Shown piece by piece: positions 33,968-46,370 of a stretch of DNA of 64,000 nucleotides. Every line of letters starts with the position of its first letter. Position 1 is the first letter of the stretch. The notes under the pieces were generated by a model. It did no database searches. It saw nothing but the letters and a program-made list of their open reading frames with translations, and was not told where the DNA came from. Position numbers and translations under genes: made by a program. The DNA is from Stromatinia cepivora. Its lineage: Eukaryota > Ascomycota > Leotiomycetes > Helotiales > Sclerotiniaceae. The stretch is taken from positions 992,001-1,056,000 of the forward strand of contig RCTD01000007.1 in the NCBI GenBank assembly GCA_014898415.1. Direction: 5' to 3'.

Positions 33968-35454
33968 CGTTAATTATTTTTAGCATGAGAAACACACTAC
34001 TAACTACCAACTCCCATAAATCATATCAATCATAAAATTCGTTAAGTAAAGACCATGACACTTGATTCATACCGTCGCATCTTTCATGTATGCTCTCTGT
34101 GAACATTATTCGGGGCTCAGGGACCGTTACGTTCTGCCATGAAGAATATTCTTATCCGGTTAGCGTGTTGAAGGCGGTATAACCTTATGGGCAAAGCTTG
34201 GTGAAGCTTGATTTCACTCAAAGTGTAGCAGAAAGAGAGGTAAAATGCAGAAGAGCAAAGTCAAATTTTGGAGATCATATAGATGAACTATTTCGAAAAT
34301 GTTTTTCTTTAATGTATGCTCAGTGGCATGATGTCTATTTGAGCTGAACAAGTCCATAGACTTTGGGTAGTTAATGATGGAGGAGAATCATGCATCCTTT
34401 ATGGCTTATTAATGCCTATGTCATGACCATCAATTGCAAGTGAATTCATCTAAGATCCAAGTGGACACCATACTCTATCAAAAATCCAAATATATGCTGG
34501 CACATTCATTAGAGTTCATTATATCATGCATCGTTCAGTCAGCTGCTGAATTTCTGTCAGTATTTGAAGAGGTTATCTTCGATATCTGTACCATGGGCGA
34601 TACCACGGATGTGGAACTCTACGACAATCATTCAAATATCAGACGAAATAGTCTATTGAGTAACGCAGAGGACTCCCTTTAGACTAAAGTCGAGATGCGA
34701 AAGGCGATCCTTCATTTGTCCCTTCTACTCACATCATTTTCAGCTACTTAGGTAGTATCTGTGTCGCGTCAAACGATTTTCAATACATCTAATTTCATCA
34801 TGTTCTATCATTGTTACCACGAAGGCTTCTTACCAACTTTCCATATTATAGCGTCACTCCAGAATGTAACATTCTCCGCATTAGAATTCGCAATTGGAAA
34901 GTCGTGCGAGAACTTTAATTGGTAATATCTTGTTCTTTCATATTTTGGGTTACACGAGATCATGCAGATTAAAGAGGATCGTGTCCTCCGTAAACACAAG
35001 AGAATCCGCGAGTTTATCACATTTCTTTAACTTTTCCCTGCTCATTTGCACACTAATATCCTTGACAATCGTTTGCATACTTTCGAGGTCACTCATCTTA
35101 ATCCCCATTACAGTCCAAAATCCAAGATAACTTCAAATTATATGTGTTTACTGCTGAATAATGATCGAAAACTTTCAATTTTATGACTATTCAGCCCTCA
35201 TTGTGGAGTTTGCGGAGCTCCTCGATGCCACTCATCAAGGGCGATATACCATCTTCATGTTACCCCAGACATAGTGGCTGGTATTACTTTAACTGTTCTA
35301 ACTGTATCCCAAATCCATAGTGTTACTATTGGCGATTATAAATGTGGATTTGTACAGGCAAAGTTATAAATTTGAGAATGTCCTACCAGTAAAACGGATC
35401 ATCATTGAATTTTTGTCACTTCAGCCATCTTGACATCCTTTACCCATTCACAAG
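33968..35454. other. Intergenic region, trs130 promoter side
   Basis: No gene is supported over about 1.5 kb. The frame at 34434-34682 contains a protein-like stretch (FEEVIFDICTMGDTTDVELY) but has no homolog I recognise and no splice partners. The left 200-300 nt should contain the trs130 promoter. Confidence 0.5.
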
Positions 35455-36737
35455 ATGTGCTGTGCTTCTCATACCATAGGTCTCTTGACCACAACTCTCC
35501 TCTCTGTCGCTAGTGCGACACCTCTGGCAAAACCTTCAACCGCTTCTCTTTCCCTCTCCGTCATTGAGCTCCAATCTTTCGGGGAAAGAACCTGGGTAGA
35601 AAACATTGCCGTCCGTTCCAATGGCCAACTGCTCATCACCCCGTCTCGATACTCCCATCCTTCACCTCATTGACCCTGCTAATAAAACAGCCCCAATAAC
35701 TCTGCATATTTTCAATACAACAACCTACATCGGACGTAAGCATGATCTTTCATACTTCTGATGTCCCAATTTATATGAATGTTTCAATTTCTGTGTCTTG
35801 TTCATTCTACCATACAGCTTTGTCTCCTTATTTTCCATCAAGAGCCTTCTTGGATAGGCAAGTACTGACTTCCCGACGCTCTAGTCCTAGGTATCACTGA
35901 AATCACCCCCTCCCCAGATATCTTCTATGTCGCCCCTCCAGACCCCCTACACAGCCGTCTCCACAAAGACCACCAACTACTCCAACGCCATCTTCAAAGT
36001 AGATATGAATACCTTTTCTTCCAAAGCTAACATCTTAACCTCTGCCCCTACAGTATCACACATCATCGGTATCCCAGAATTCATTTTTCTAAACGGCATG
36101 GATACTCTAGATTCATCACACATCCTCATAGACGATTCAACCCTGGGACAAGTTTGCAACCTCGACGACTCCAATCCCTTCTTACACCAAGCCCCTCAAG
36201 CTCTCATCTATGGCCATCCCACCTAATGCAGGAGCCCAGCTCGGAGTCAACGGTATCCATTACCGCCGCCCCTTTCTATATTTCGACAATCTGGGAGTCA
36301 GCACTTTTAACCGTGTTTCCATCACCCCAATTACTGGACTACCAACTAGTGATAGCGTGGTATTGGTAAATGTGACCAATTCAGATGATTTTGTCATTCG
36401 TGAAGATGGTACTGTTTTCTTGTGTGGAAATGGTCAGGATACGTTATTTATGTGGAAAGAAGGCATGACTGAGGTAGTAGCTGTGGCTGGTAGTAATACA
36501 TCTACGGTACTAGCTGGTGTTACAGCAGGTGCATTTGAGAGGACTAGAGGGAAGGAAGGAAAAAGATTGTGATTGACGACTAGTGGTGGTGAGTTCCTCT
36601 CACTCTTTTGAAAGATCATGGGAATTAAGAGATATGATTACTAATATATATATACATATACAGCTCAAGCCCAAGCTATCAATGGCACGATTGCTGCTGG
36701 GGCTACGGTATCATATGTTGATACTAAGTTTATCTAA
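35455..36737 (+). pseudogene. Secreted SMP-30/beta-propeller-like gene, decayed
   Basis: The ATG at 35455 opens a signal peptide (CCASHTIGLLTTTLLSVASA) and a mature start typical of fungal secreted six-bladed beta-propeller proteins (ERTWVENIAVRSNGQLLITP). The frame then breaks repeatedly. Near 35648 an extra C in a CCCC run moves LDTPILHLIDPANKT one frame over. A GTAAGC donor at 35735 is followed by LGITEITPSPDIFYVA near 35885-35935. A further shift leads to VSTKTTNYSNAIFKVDMNTF. Another near 36190 leads to AIPPNAGAQLGVNGIHYRRP. TGA at 36570-36572 interrupts KRL-LTTSGG. A last piece with NGTIAAGATVSYVDTKFI ends at TAA 36735. At least three shifts and one nonsense codon make it non-functional unless the sequence is wrong. 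The original enzyme or lectin activity is unknown. Confidence 0.75.
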
Positions 36738-37388
36738 AGGGTCACAGGAGGAAACGGATATTATAATATTAAGAAACTGCAGACCTTAATATATGTTCCG
36801 CTTCCTAATCATGTGCCGGCTGCGATCACCAATCAGTCTCCCATGAAGAGAACCTACGCACAATAGGGCTCCCGGGGGTAAATGGCGGAGCGAATTTACA
36901 ATTCATTGTACGCTGCACAGGCACATTTGGTAAGTCAAATTGGCTAGTCTAATGGAATCTGGGTAGTTGGAGAATTAGTGGAGATTGTGTAGAAGGGCTT
37001 AAGATAATGAGTATTGTATAGTATGAAGCGGGGGACTCTCACTGGTGTAAGCCACAATACAACTACCAGGACAAGCAGAATTCACCATCCAAGGCAAACA
37101 AATACACTGTGATATACCAATTACTATTATCTTTCTGCATCTTTAGTCCTAAAAGCCGACATCCAATCAAGTGCACAAATGATCATTCATCTCATCACGC
37201 TCCTCTCCATTTTCAATCTTCATCCCTTCCCCGCCCCATCCAACAACCCACACACAAACCTAATACCGAATCTATGTCGCCATCCCACCAGCTCTTCAAG
37301 GTTCCATTCCTAAGAATCCCCCTCTCTCCACTACCCATATCCATATTCCTATCCCTATCCCTATCCCTATCCATTTCTCCAACTTATC

Positions 37389-37405
37389 AAAAAAAAAAAA
37401 AAAAA
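37389..37405. repeat. A17 tract after a CCCTAT-type array
   Basis: Seventeen A residues follow a short array of CCTATCCCTATCCCTATCC units (about 37335-37372). The array looks vaguely telomere-like, but the unit is CCCTAT, not the fungal CCCTAA. Confidence 0.8.
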
Positions 37406-38763
37406 GGAGAAAAACTTGGCTAACACAATCAAGAACTACTCTACCGTTCTCCACGGCCAACCCGAATAACCAACCCTCCTTCAATTTTCAGACAACAATA
37501 GTTCCTTCTCCCATGCAATTAAATCTACCGCATCCATGTATACCCGCGTACCATGATAAAGATAATCCACTCACACATCCCCCATGCATCCATTCATCGT
37601 CTTGGTAGCCCTCTCCTCTACCACACCACATGCACAAGATCAATTTATCGATTTTGGAACTCCTAGTTCGTGCTCATGGGTTGGTTATCATATCAAAGCA
37701 CGATTGGTATACCCCTCTTGCTAAGCGCTACCTAAATTTCTTTCCATAAGTTGCGAAATCTGGATGTTCATGGCACTTGACTTTATGTATGTTATGTTAT
37801 GTTAATTATGTATGTATACATAAATACTCATTCTTCAACCAATCCCTATCCGTCCGAGTGCCTAGTGGCTAATCTACATTCTAACCTGAACTCTTCACTC
37901 AGTCAGTCACTCACACAAACACTCAGCCGCCGACTTCCATATCCATTTCAACCATCCATCCATTCATCCATAAAAAACCCCATCCCGTCCACCAACCAAC
38001 CAACCAACCAAGTTCCAACCCATGGACCCAACCTCAGTCACCCACCAATCTTTAGGCACTTCAAAAACTCACTACCAGTTAACCTGGGAAGATAACCTAA
38101 AGACTAAAATGAGTAAGATTTGGGCAGCAAGCTAATTTTTCTAGTCTCGACGGAGTACTTCTACCCCTAGTTATCCTATCCCTAGGAAGTAACATTGAAA
38201 TTAAATACCTTGAACCGATTGGACCATGTAATCTTCACAAAGGTTCCACAGCTCGCTCCCAAAGGGGTGGACGGAGTTTCTTTTTCCTTTTATTTCTTTC
38301 TTGCTTTCGTCCATGTTAAGAATTAAAATATTGTGAAGGGAAGGGAAGTGAAGATTCAAGTATGTAAGCATGCAAGCATGATTTACCGATTTGATCCCGT
38401 TCGCCTTATGAATACAGGTAGGTACCGACCGGTGTGAATATGTTTTCTTGGAGATTTGGCTTTTCTAAATTCTTATTTCAAACCTCGGATTCAGGTTTTG
38501 GGTTTTCAGGGGCTTTTGATTCCTACATTATTTGAGTTTTGCTTTCTATTGATGTCATGAGATATCGGTTGATTGATAGAAGAAACAATGAAACAATGAA
38601 ACAATATTTACTACAGAGTACAAGAACACAATTAATTGAGCCCTCAACCAGCACCAATTACCATATCCTCCCTCCTACAGAACAGAAACGCAAAAGTATA
38701 AAAGTAAATTTTCCCCTACCTCTTACTCCAAACCGCACCCGCTAATCTAGTTGCCGAGGAAAC

Positions 38764-38805
38764 CCTTCACCTTTCACCTTTCACCTTTCACCTTTCACCC
38801 TTCAC
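38764..38805. repeat. (CACCTTT)n heptanucleotide array
   Basis: About five tandem copies of a 7-nt unit (CTTTCAC phase), with a final imperfect copy. Confidence 0.85.
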
Positions 38806-39311
38806 TATCTATTTCACTACTTCACTACTTACTACCTTTATTATTTCTCTCCTAGAATTCCTACAAAATATATCTAATAGCTATTTGAATATTTTATTAT
38901 AGTGTATTGATTGATTTTCAATATCTAACTAATATCCAATCTAAGATTTCAACCAAACTTCAAACCCGATAACATTTTTCGATATCTAAACTTGACATTC
39001 GATAATCAAATAACCCCCCAAATTTCAAAACCTCATGAATATTTACAATATCCTATCTAAATTTGATACTCAAATCGCCTCTCAGGTATGAGGTATGATG
39101 TATGGGTATTTTTCTTTTTCCCGACAGAAATATCCCATACAAAGTAGAATATCCCAATTCCCAATTCCCATACTTAGATTCAAAAAAATCCATCAGAAAA
39201 GCCAATCAGCCAGGAACCAAACCGATTGAATCAACCAACCAACCAACCAGCATATCAACCAAAAACAAAACCTCCCAATTCCAAATTCCAACTTCCAACT
39301 TCTAACTCAAC

Positions 39312-39418
39312 CCAATCCAATCCAATCCAATCCAACCCATCACATCCCAATCCAACCCATCACACCCCATGATTCCCATCCCATCCTCAACAATAAAATC
39401 AAATCAAATCAAATCAAA
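39312..39418. repeat. (CCAAT)n and (AAATC)n pentanucleotide arrays
   Basis: CCAAT units from 39312 to about 39337 are followed by two copies of a phrase containing CCAACCCATCACA. An AAATC array then runs at about 39395-39416. CCAAT is also the core recognised by the HAP/NF-Y complex, but here it looks like plain tandem expansion. Confidence 0.75.
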
Positions 39419-40077
39419 AATTTAAAACTCAAAACTCATAAACAAAAATCAAGGGTCCTCCTACCTACTGTCCGCCACTTACACTCTCACGTTACATTAT
39501 GACTTATGAGGGAACCCCGAAACAGTCAGCCAAATCGTCATTTCCACGTGGTATGCCTGTTTGTTTGTTTGTCTATTCCTTTTCTGTAAGAATGCTGATG
39601 TACTACCAGTGTAATGTTTTTGCGTATTAACTGTGTATTTGTAAAAGGTAGATAGATATACAGAGTTGTGTCATTGGGAATTGGAATTGTAATCACGCTG
39701 TTTGCTCTTCCTCAAATTTATTCATTCATGTAGCGTACATACATACAAATACCCCCAAAAAAGTAAAGTACTTCTAATAATATAATATAATTGCCAGCAG
39801 ATCAAAATCCTCCTTTTGTGTACAAATTAATTACTTTCAGCCTCAAAACTTGGAATGGAAAAGAGAGGTCGTGTGAACAGAAACAGTCAGATCAGATCAG
39901 ATGAGATCAGATGGTAATCCCCAAATCTGATTAACTCACTCAGAGTCACACAAGTAAAAAGTAAAAAAGCAAATATGACCCTCACCAATGACTCCGATGG
40001 ATAACAAATCATCAACAAACAAACTGAAATACTAACTATCTTAATTAACTCTTTCTTGACCCATCACCTCCAACCAT

Positions 40078-40113
40078 GTCATATCATATCATATCGTCTC
40101 GTCTCGTCTCGTC
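40078..40113. repeat. Compound (ATATC)n-(GTCTC)n pentanucleotide array
   Basis: Three to four ATATC units switch in register to about four GTCTC units. The second unit appears to derive from the first by substitution followed by expansion. Confidence 0.8.
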
Positions 40114-41299
40114 GGTGTGTATGTGTGTCCGGGGAATAAAGTGCATCAAATCCGATAGACGGGGCCTATTTATTTCCACTTCCCACCCACGTAACGAAAC
40201 GAAACCAAAGAATTAAAAAATGCCGCTTTGCACATCCATACATCCATACATCCATACAGCACGTACAGCACAGATAAAGATATGAGTAGTAAGAAGCTGA
40301 GTTTTCTCTTACCGTTACACCCTACAACATAACAGATGTCAATGTGTATGACTATGATATCTTAGCAAATGATTTTCCTACCTACCCTACCTCGCTCTCG
40401 CACACCTATCTCACCGCTATACTGCTACCGCTACCGCTATGTTGATTACATGTGATCTCTCCTAAGTCTGTTGATCCATATTCATCCCGTGCTCATTTTG
40501 GTGGGGTTATGATATATAGTTTGTGCTTTTTAATACTTCCAGGTTTCAGTAAGTACTCCGTACTCTCCGTATTTTAGTGGGAGAAGGGAAGGGAAGGAAA
40601 GAAGGATTATCGTGAATGAAAGCTTGGGACGAATATTGGGACAAAAATATGGGGGAGTCCAAGTACATATGACCGATCATGACCGATAGATAAATAAATC
40701 CATTGTCGGAGCATTCCGAATAATATCCGATGTTTATGACTTTTTTTTTTGGCTCTCTCATTGGTAGCAAATTACAAAAGGTAGGTGTTTGAATATTCTG
40801 GCTTGTGATTTTGAAAAGAGGCGATTTCGCTGAGGGGGGTTTCCAATTTGATGCGGCTGAATCTTTGGGCGTTCGAAAATGATGAATCACGAGGCATCAT
40901 TTTCAAACGAATTTAAAACGCGACAGCGATGTTGTGGCAATAAACTCGTACCGTGAATACCTACCTACCTTGGGTTTCGATAGATATTCTGTAACCCTGA
41001 CCTTGTATTGAATTTTCTATGCCGTAGGCCAAGGAAAGAGAAAAATAACTCCAGAGAAGATTGACTAATCATTATCATCATAATCATCGCTGAACCACTG
41101 CTATCATCATATCATATCATCATATTATTTATTTAAATGGGATGGGATAGATGGTATAAGGTTTATCACTACTCTATATTGTTTTATAAGGGGATGGATC
41201 AATCAAGGATTATTTTCGGGGTCCTCTGCATTTAGGATTGTGTTACTTGTAGAGAAGAGTTTTACACGGAAGTATTACCAGGGGGATCCGCATCGTGAG

Positions 41300-41319
41300 A
41301 AAAAAAAAAAAAAAAAAAA
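41300..41319. repeat. A20 tract
   Basis: Twenty consecutive A residues preceded by CATCGTGAG and followed by CGGAACATCC. No retroelement-like body or target duplication was recognised upstream. Confidence 0.85.
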
Positions 41320-42189
41320 CGGAACATCCTAGGTATGCAGACATATTGCAGAGTCCTGAGCTTGGATAATGAATGTTCCGAGGTTTGAAAAGACAAGGTT
41401 TGAGAAGGAGGGGTTGGCAACTGACGGCGAAAAACCTAAATCAAATTGTCATATTCTTCCATTTTTTGAAATCCTTTTGATGTTTTGGGTACTTGTAGAC
41501 TGACTGTATATCTCTTCAAGTTCGGTCCAACTTCGAACGCTTTGAAGAGTCGATCCGATGAGAATTTGATATAAAACTTGGATAGAAGGATATGGGAGCA
41601 CTTCCGAGAGATCATAAACGCTCGGTATCGATAATGTTGATCTGATCTTCCAAACGTCTTAATATGCCGTAAATGGAAATGAAGATGAGCGGGGAAAATC
41701 TCACGATACTTGTGAGCTGTAAGTACTTAACTACTCCGTAGTGTTTCGAAGGGATACGTAAGGATTCTTATATCGGTACGTACGGCACTGGATTTCCTAA
41801 TCACCAGTCATGTCGCTGGACCCGTGCTAAAGCGAAATCCCGGCGCTTCAAGAGATTGACGGTTCCATCTGCCTTATTTGTATACCTCCTCAATTACTAT
41901 AAGGGGTAAAGATGATAGTTGATCTTTTTAAGGCCAGGATGCTCCTTAACTAATTTAAGGATAGTGATGAGAGATGTACGGAGTAGAAATAAATAATGCT
42001 TGAAGGTACTTTCAACTTTGTGATTTTTGTGATTTTTGTGCTTGATGCTTGATGCTTGATGCTTGTGAGAATGGAGAATGAGTGGCTTTGATTGATCCCG
42101 TGCGTTATTACATCATGAAAGACGTGGGTCCTCTCTTTTGAGTTCGGTGTTTCTAAAAATTTTAACCTACCGTTGAAAATAGTGTATCA

Positions 42190-42211
42190 TCATTATTATT
42201 ATTATTATTAC

Positions 42212-42247
<36 letters not shown>

Positions 42248-42263
42248 TATTATTACTATTATT
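42190..42263. repeat. (ATT)n trinucleotide array
   Basis: About 24 ATT units with interspersed ACT variants. A standard candidate microsatellite. Confidence 0.9.
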
Positions 42264-44229
42264 GTATTGAAAAGTTTTGAAACCTTTTCGGAAAAAGCTT
42301 TGAGGGTTGAGATCTTTGGTTCAGGGGTACTCCTACACAAATGAATATTGGTACGTACATCTTTGTATGGGAGAGTCCATAGAAAAAAGAGAGGAGAATC
42401 AAAACAGGAAGTGAAGGTTCAAGGATCCAAAGAAGTTGCTGGAAATGACTAGGGATATTGTATGACGGACAGCAGTTTGGTTTAAGGATGAAATGACGAT
42501 CAGACTTGATTTGTTTAGAATAACCTTCAACATGAATGAGATCGTCTTACAAACCGAGTAGAGTTATGGTGTGATCTTTGTATTGCTTGAAGTGTTGGTT
42601 AACCTTGCAAAGAACTGTTTCTGGTGTCAAGCTCGGTTGGTGGGGGAAGCTTTTACTAGTGGTAGCTTCAAGGAGGCCGCCATTCATATATATTTGTGAC
42701 TATTCAGTGACTAAAACAACTCGAAACAATAATACGAACATTCAAAAAGCACTAAATGAAGGGTAGGGACTCGGGAGGGTATGGACGGTAGGGACGGTAG
42801 GGTCCTCACTTCCGCCTTTAAAAAAGGAAGAAATGGATACATTGGAGTTGAACGTCAACAACTTAATTGGAACTAAAAGTGCATATCAACGTTGTCAGGC
42901 TCTCCATAATTCCATAATTCTATAATTTCCTTACGAAATTTTGATCGTTCGGTACTTTGCATTGGGTCTCGCAGCATCCTATTGTATACGGATTCTCCAT
43001 ATCTGCGTGTACTTCGTAGGTATCATTGATTCATCATAATGCTGGTGACATGGTGGGACCAGTATATCCAATATAATACTTGAAAGTTAAACTCCACTTC
43101 CACTTTCCAGCAGTGCAGTGCAGTTAGCAAAATAAGTGACACACAGTGACCACGCGTGAACACTCAAATCTTGAGTCTTCGACTAAAACGTCAAACTCAC
43201 CGAGACGAGCGAACAAATTGAAATCGAGAACCGAGTACTTTTGACCTGCGTTGTGTTCAAAGCCCACTGGAAAGGAAAAAGAGACACCCACAATAAAAAT
43301 CAAAATCCATGAAAGGATATCCAATTTAACTTGACCCCCACTCAACTCTTTTAGGAAAACTCCCAAATTTCCATCAACAAATGCGATTTTTTTTAACCCC
43401 TTCATCCATGAATCTATGAGTCTTTTAACCCGACTATCTGGATATCACAATCGAGGGAAGCTTTTTGGCTCTTGCATACAGGAAGCGGACGGCGTCACGG
43501 CACGTTGCATTTACCTAGGTCCTCCTAGGTACGTTTTAAACGATCCTTCCATTGCAATTCCTTCTTTACTTTTGTATACTTGGTCTTGGGGTGGAGGCAC
43601 AGACAATGTCTACCTACATTTCGAGTATGATCATTGGTGATATTTGTGAAGTGGGAAAGTCGGGGAATGTTTAAGGGTAACACGCACCCCTGAACAACAT
43701 TTTGATGTTTTCCTCCAATACTTCATCCTCATTGCTGCAGTCTCAAATTATAATGGAAATATTGTAGTGTCATTGTGCTACTCCACTCAAATTTTGCTTG
43801 GTTTGATTAAAACGGTAGATAGGGTTTTTTTGAATCACTTACAACCCGATTCAAATTCCAACCACTTTTCTTTCCCCTCTTGACTCACCCTCTCACTCTT
43901 CTCTGCTCTGCTCTGCTCGCTCTCTCTTCTTCTTCTTCTTCTTTCAAAAGGGAAGGTTTCTGACCGTTGTGTGTTTGAGAGGTCCGGGATCATTCTCGGT
44001 CAGGGGTGGACCAAGCATAATTATGTGGCATAATTGGCACTTTCGGAATCTACCAGAGAAGTATAGCGTCACGGATTCAAAGTTGTCAAGGAGATCTGCA
44101 GCGACGTATCCTAGTGCTTGACGGCTTTATCAGGGTCCACTGTAGCCAAGCTAGGGAGATACACCGGGGCAAAAAGCTCCAAGTAGAGAGGGATGCCCGC
44201 CGCCCCTCGGTTTTTTTTTTGAACTGCTT

Positions 44230-44720
44230 CTTTTTATAATATGAATGAATGAGAGTGCGTATAACTATACAACTTATACAGATATATATATAACAAAACC
44301 TTTTTTAGATATTTGATATTCATAAGAATCTAATTGATAATTCGTAAAACTAATCATAAAAAATCATCAAGAATATAGATCTTTATTATAATATATATAT
44401 TCGACGATTATTTTCTCGATAAAAAAAATATAAAAATATATATACGAGTAATAAAAGTTGTAAAAGTAATATATAATTAAAAAAAAAAAAGTTATTCGAT
44501 CTCTTTATTATAATCTATCTTACTCGAATTAACTTTATATAAAATAAAGAAATAGAGTATATAAAATATATATATATATATATAGATATAGATATATTCA
44601 TACTATTAAATTTCTCTATCAATTGATTCAAATCATTTCATTCATTCATTATATATACTATACAATCTCTAATATCAATATCCGACTTTTGTAGAACAAA
44701 GAATACATCATTCTATCAAA
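44230..44720. other. Extremely AT-rich island
   Basis: About 490 nt composed almost entirely of A and T with many TATA, ATAT and AAAAA runs, including an (AT)n tract near 44563-44582. It lies about 1 kb upstream of the SCOC-like gene ATG. No coding sequence. It could be a matrix-attachment or replication-origin-like segment, or a nucleosome-depleted spacer. Confidence 0.6.
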
Positions 44721-45207
44721 AAACCGCATTACACACCGTCGATAATTCATCATCCACCCACCCACTATTCTATTGTACCCCCCTTACAGCTGAACCTACT
44801 CACAAATACCTACTCCGTAGTAATCAGACAATATCATCCAACCATATTTTGAATAATATAAATCCATTTAGTCATTTCCGAATTGATACAACCCCCTCTC
44901 AAAGTTAGAACCTCTTTAGTATTAGTTTCCACAATTTCTTTTTTAATTAATTCCCTGAACCAAGTTAGTGATTTCGGGGAAGGGAAAGGATAGTCTCTTT
45001 TACTCTTTTTACCATACTTGGGCTGGCAAATCTTTTTGGGTGTCACGGCGGATTTTTTTTTTGAATGGGTACGGTACAACACTAAAAGTAACTCCAATAT
45101 ACTCGAACCTTCCCAACCACAACCTACCACACACACCTTTTCCCACTGTTTTCCACCCAAAAATCTCTCTTCCCGAAAAGAAGAAAAAAATAAGAGAGTA
45201 AGAAAGT

Positions 45208-45254
45208 GAGAGAGAGAGAGAGAGCGAGCGAGCGAGCGAGAGAGAGAGAGAGAA
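45208..45254. repeat. (GA)n-(GAGC)n-(GA)n microsatellite
   Basis: A GA array is interrupted by four GAGC units, then GA again. It lies about 500 nt upstream of the SCOC-like ATG in a purine-rich stretch that continues with GAA repeats to about 45390, probably in the promoter or 5' leader. Confidence 0.85.
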
Positions 45255-45749
45255 GAGAAATCATTTACAAAGCTCAAGAAGTAGAAAGAAGAAGAGATTC
45301 GATGCAAATTATTTTTGCTCGTAGCTCTTCTGAGCTTCCATCCTAAAAAAGAAGAAGAAGAGAAGAAGTAGAAGAGGAAGAAGAAGAAAAAACACAAAAA
45401 CATCAAAAAAGTTTCAATTCCGTTCGACTTTTCTTCAAGCAAAAGATACCCATACCCCATTATTATTTTTGTACTACCACCAATTCTTCGAATCCTGTCA
45501 CGACCACTCACTCCCAAACTACCAAACTACCAAACTACCACACTTTCTTTGCAACACCATACCACAACCATACCACCACACCTTACCTTACCTTATACAA
45601 TACCTCACAATACCACATCATATCTGCCAGCAAAAGATATTTACCTTGGTTTATAAAGAACTTGTTACAAGAAAGTTTATATTCTATTGAAAGCTGTAAT
45701 CCTTCAGCCTGCGGAGCATCAAAGCTCACGTCTCACAACTCCTATCATT

Positions 45750-46370
45750 ATGGCATCACCAACTGAAGCGATGGTTCCCGCCATACCACCAACTTCTTCT
45801 TTGGAACCCGGTACCGCCAATCCATCACTGGCTGATTCTCCATTAACAAACGATTCATCAAGTACATCTTCTTCGGATGCAAATGGAGGAAGCACACCAG
45901 CAAATACATCTGCTAGTCGTACACCATCAATCAAGAGACCGAAGCTTGGCACTAGAAAGTCTAGCGGTACTATAATAGTACCTCGTGAACACCCGCGCGT
46001 GGAATTAAAAGAAGGGGATGAGGTCTTTGATGAGGATGATGCCAGAGCCATGAGTCCAAGGAGGAACAGTGAAGATTTGGAAAAGATGAGTCAAGATGCC
46101 AGAGCGCAACTCAACGAGTATGTTATCCACCCTTTCTACTCATGAAACATATAAACCATTTGACATATCACACAATACTAACCCACTCCTTTTTAAAGAC
46201 ATGCCAAACTTCTTCAACAATCTCTCCTCGAAATATTCAATCGAATCGAAGCTGTCAAGGAAGAACACGATAAACTCGATAACAACAACAAATTCTTACA
46301 AAAGTATATCGGAGACTTAATGTCCACGTCGAAGATTACATCAACTGGTGCTGGAGGCAGAAAGAAATAG
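45750..46370 (+). CDS. SCOC-type short coiled-coil protein
   Basis: Two exons (45750-46117 and 46199-46370) give 179 residues. The first 100 are Ser/Thr/Pro-rich and disordered (ANTSASRTPSIKRPKLGTRK) with an acidic patch (EGDEVFDEDDARAMSP). The C-terminal 60 residues form one coiled coil across the splice junction (HAKLLQQSLLEIFNRIEAVK, then EEHDKLDNNNKFLQKYIGDL, MSTSKITS). This matches the short coiled-coil (SCOC, DUF2205) family, whose animal member binds Arl1 at the Golgi and acts in autophagy and trafficking. The intron is GTATGT...TTTAAAG. An upstream in-frame extension to 45687 lacks an ATG. It stands alone with about 9 kb of gene-free DNA before it and 3 kb after, and its leader carries purine microsatellites. 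Confidence 0.85.

Larger units (their letters stand above)
36738..45749. other. 9-kb gene-free, microsatellite-rich region
   Basis: No convincing coding exon was found on either strand over 9.0 kb, in contrast to the dense neighbours. The sequence is AT-rich with many short tandem arrays (5-, 6- and 7-nt units, ATT, GA) and A-tracts, several listed separately. A short plus-strand stretch near 37060-37120 reads LPGQAEFTIQGKQIHCDIP and may be a coding relic, but no gene can be built. The right end is likely the long 5' leader and promoter of the SCOC-like gene at 45750. Confidence 0.6.

Noticed and set aside
34434..34682. Possible small gene upstream of trs130
   Set aside because: Only one moderately protein-like stretch; no homolog recognised and no splice partners.
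37335..37372. Telomere-like array
   Set aside because: The unit is CCCTAT rather than CCCTAA, only a few copies, and it lies inside the chromosome next to other microsatellites.
41200..41330. Poly(A) tail of a retroposed copy at A20
   Set aside because: No coding or tRNA-like body precedes the A-run and no flanking target duplication was seen.
43124..43405. Possible 93-residue minus-strand protein
   Set aside because: No recognisable motif, isolated in repeat-rich DNA, no promoter or splice evidence.
44834..45517. A 227-codon minus-strand open frame
   Set aside because: Ser/Leu/Phe low complexity from GA and GAA microsatellites read in reverse.
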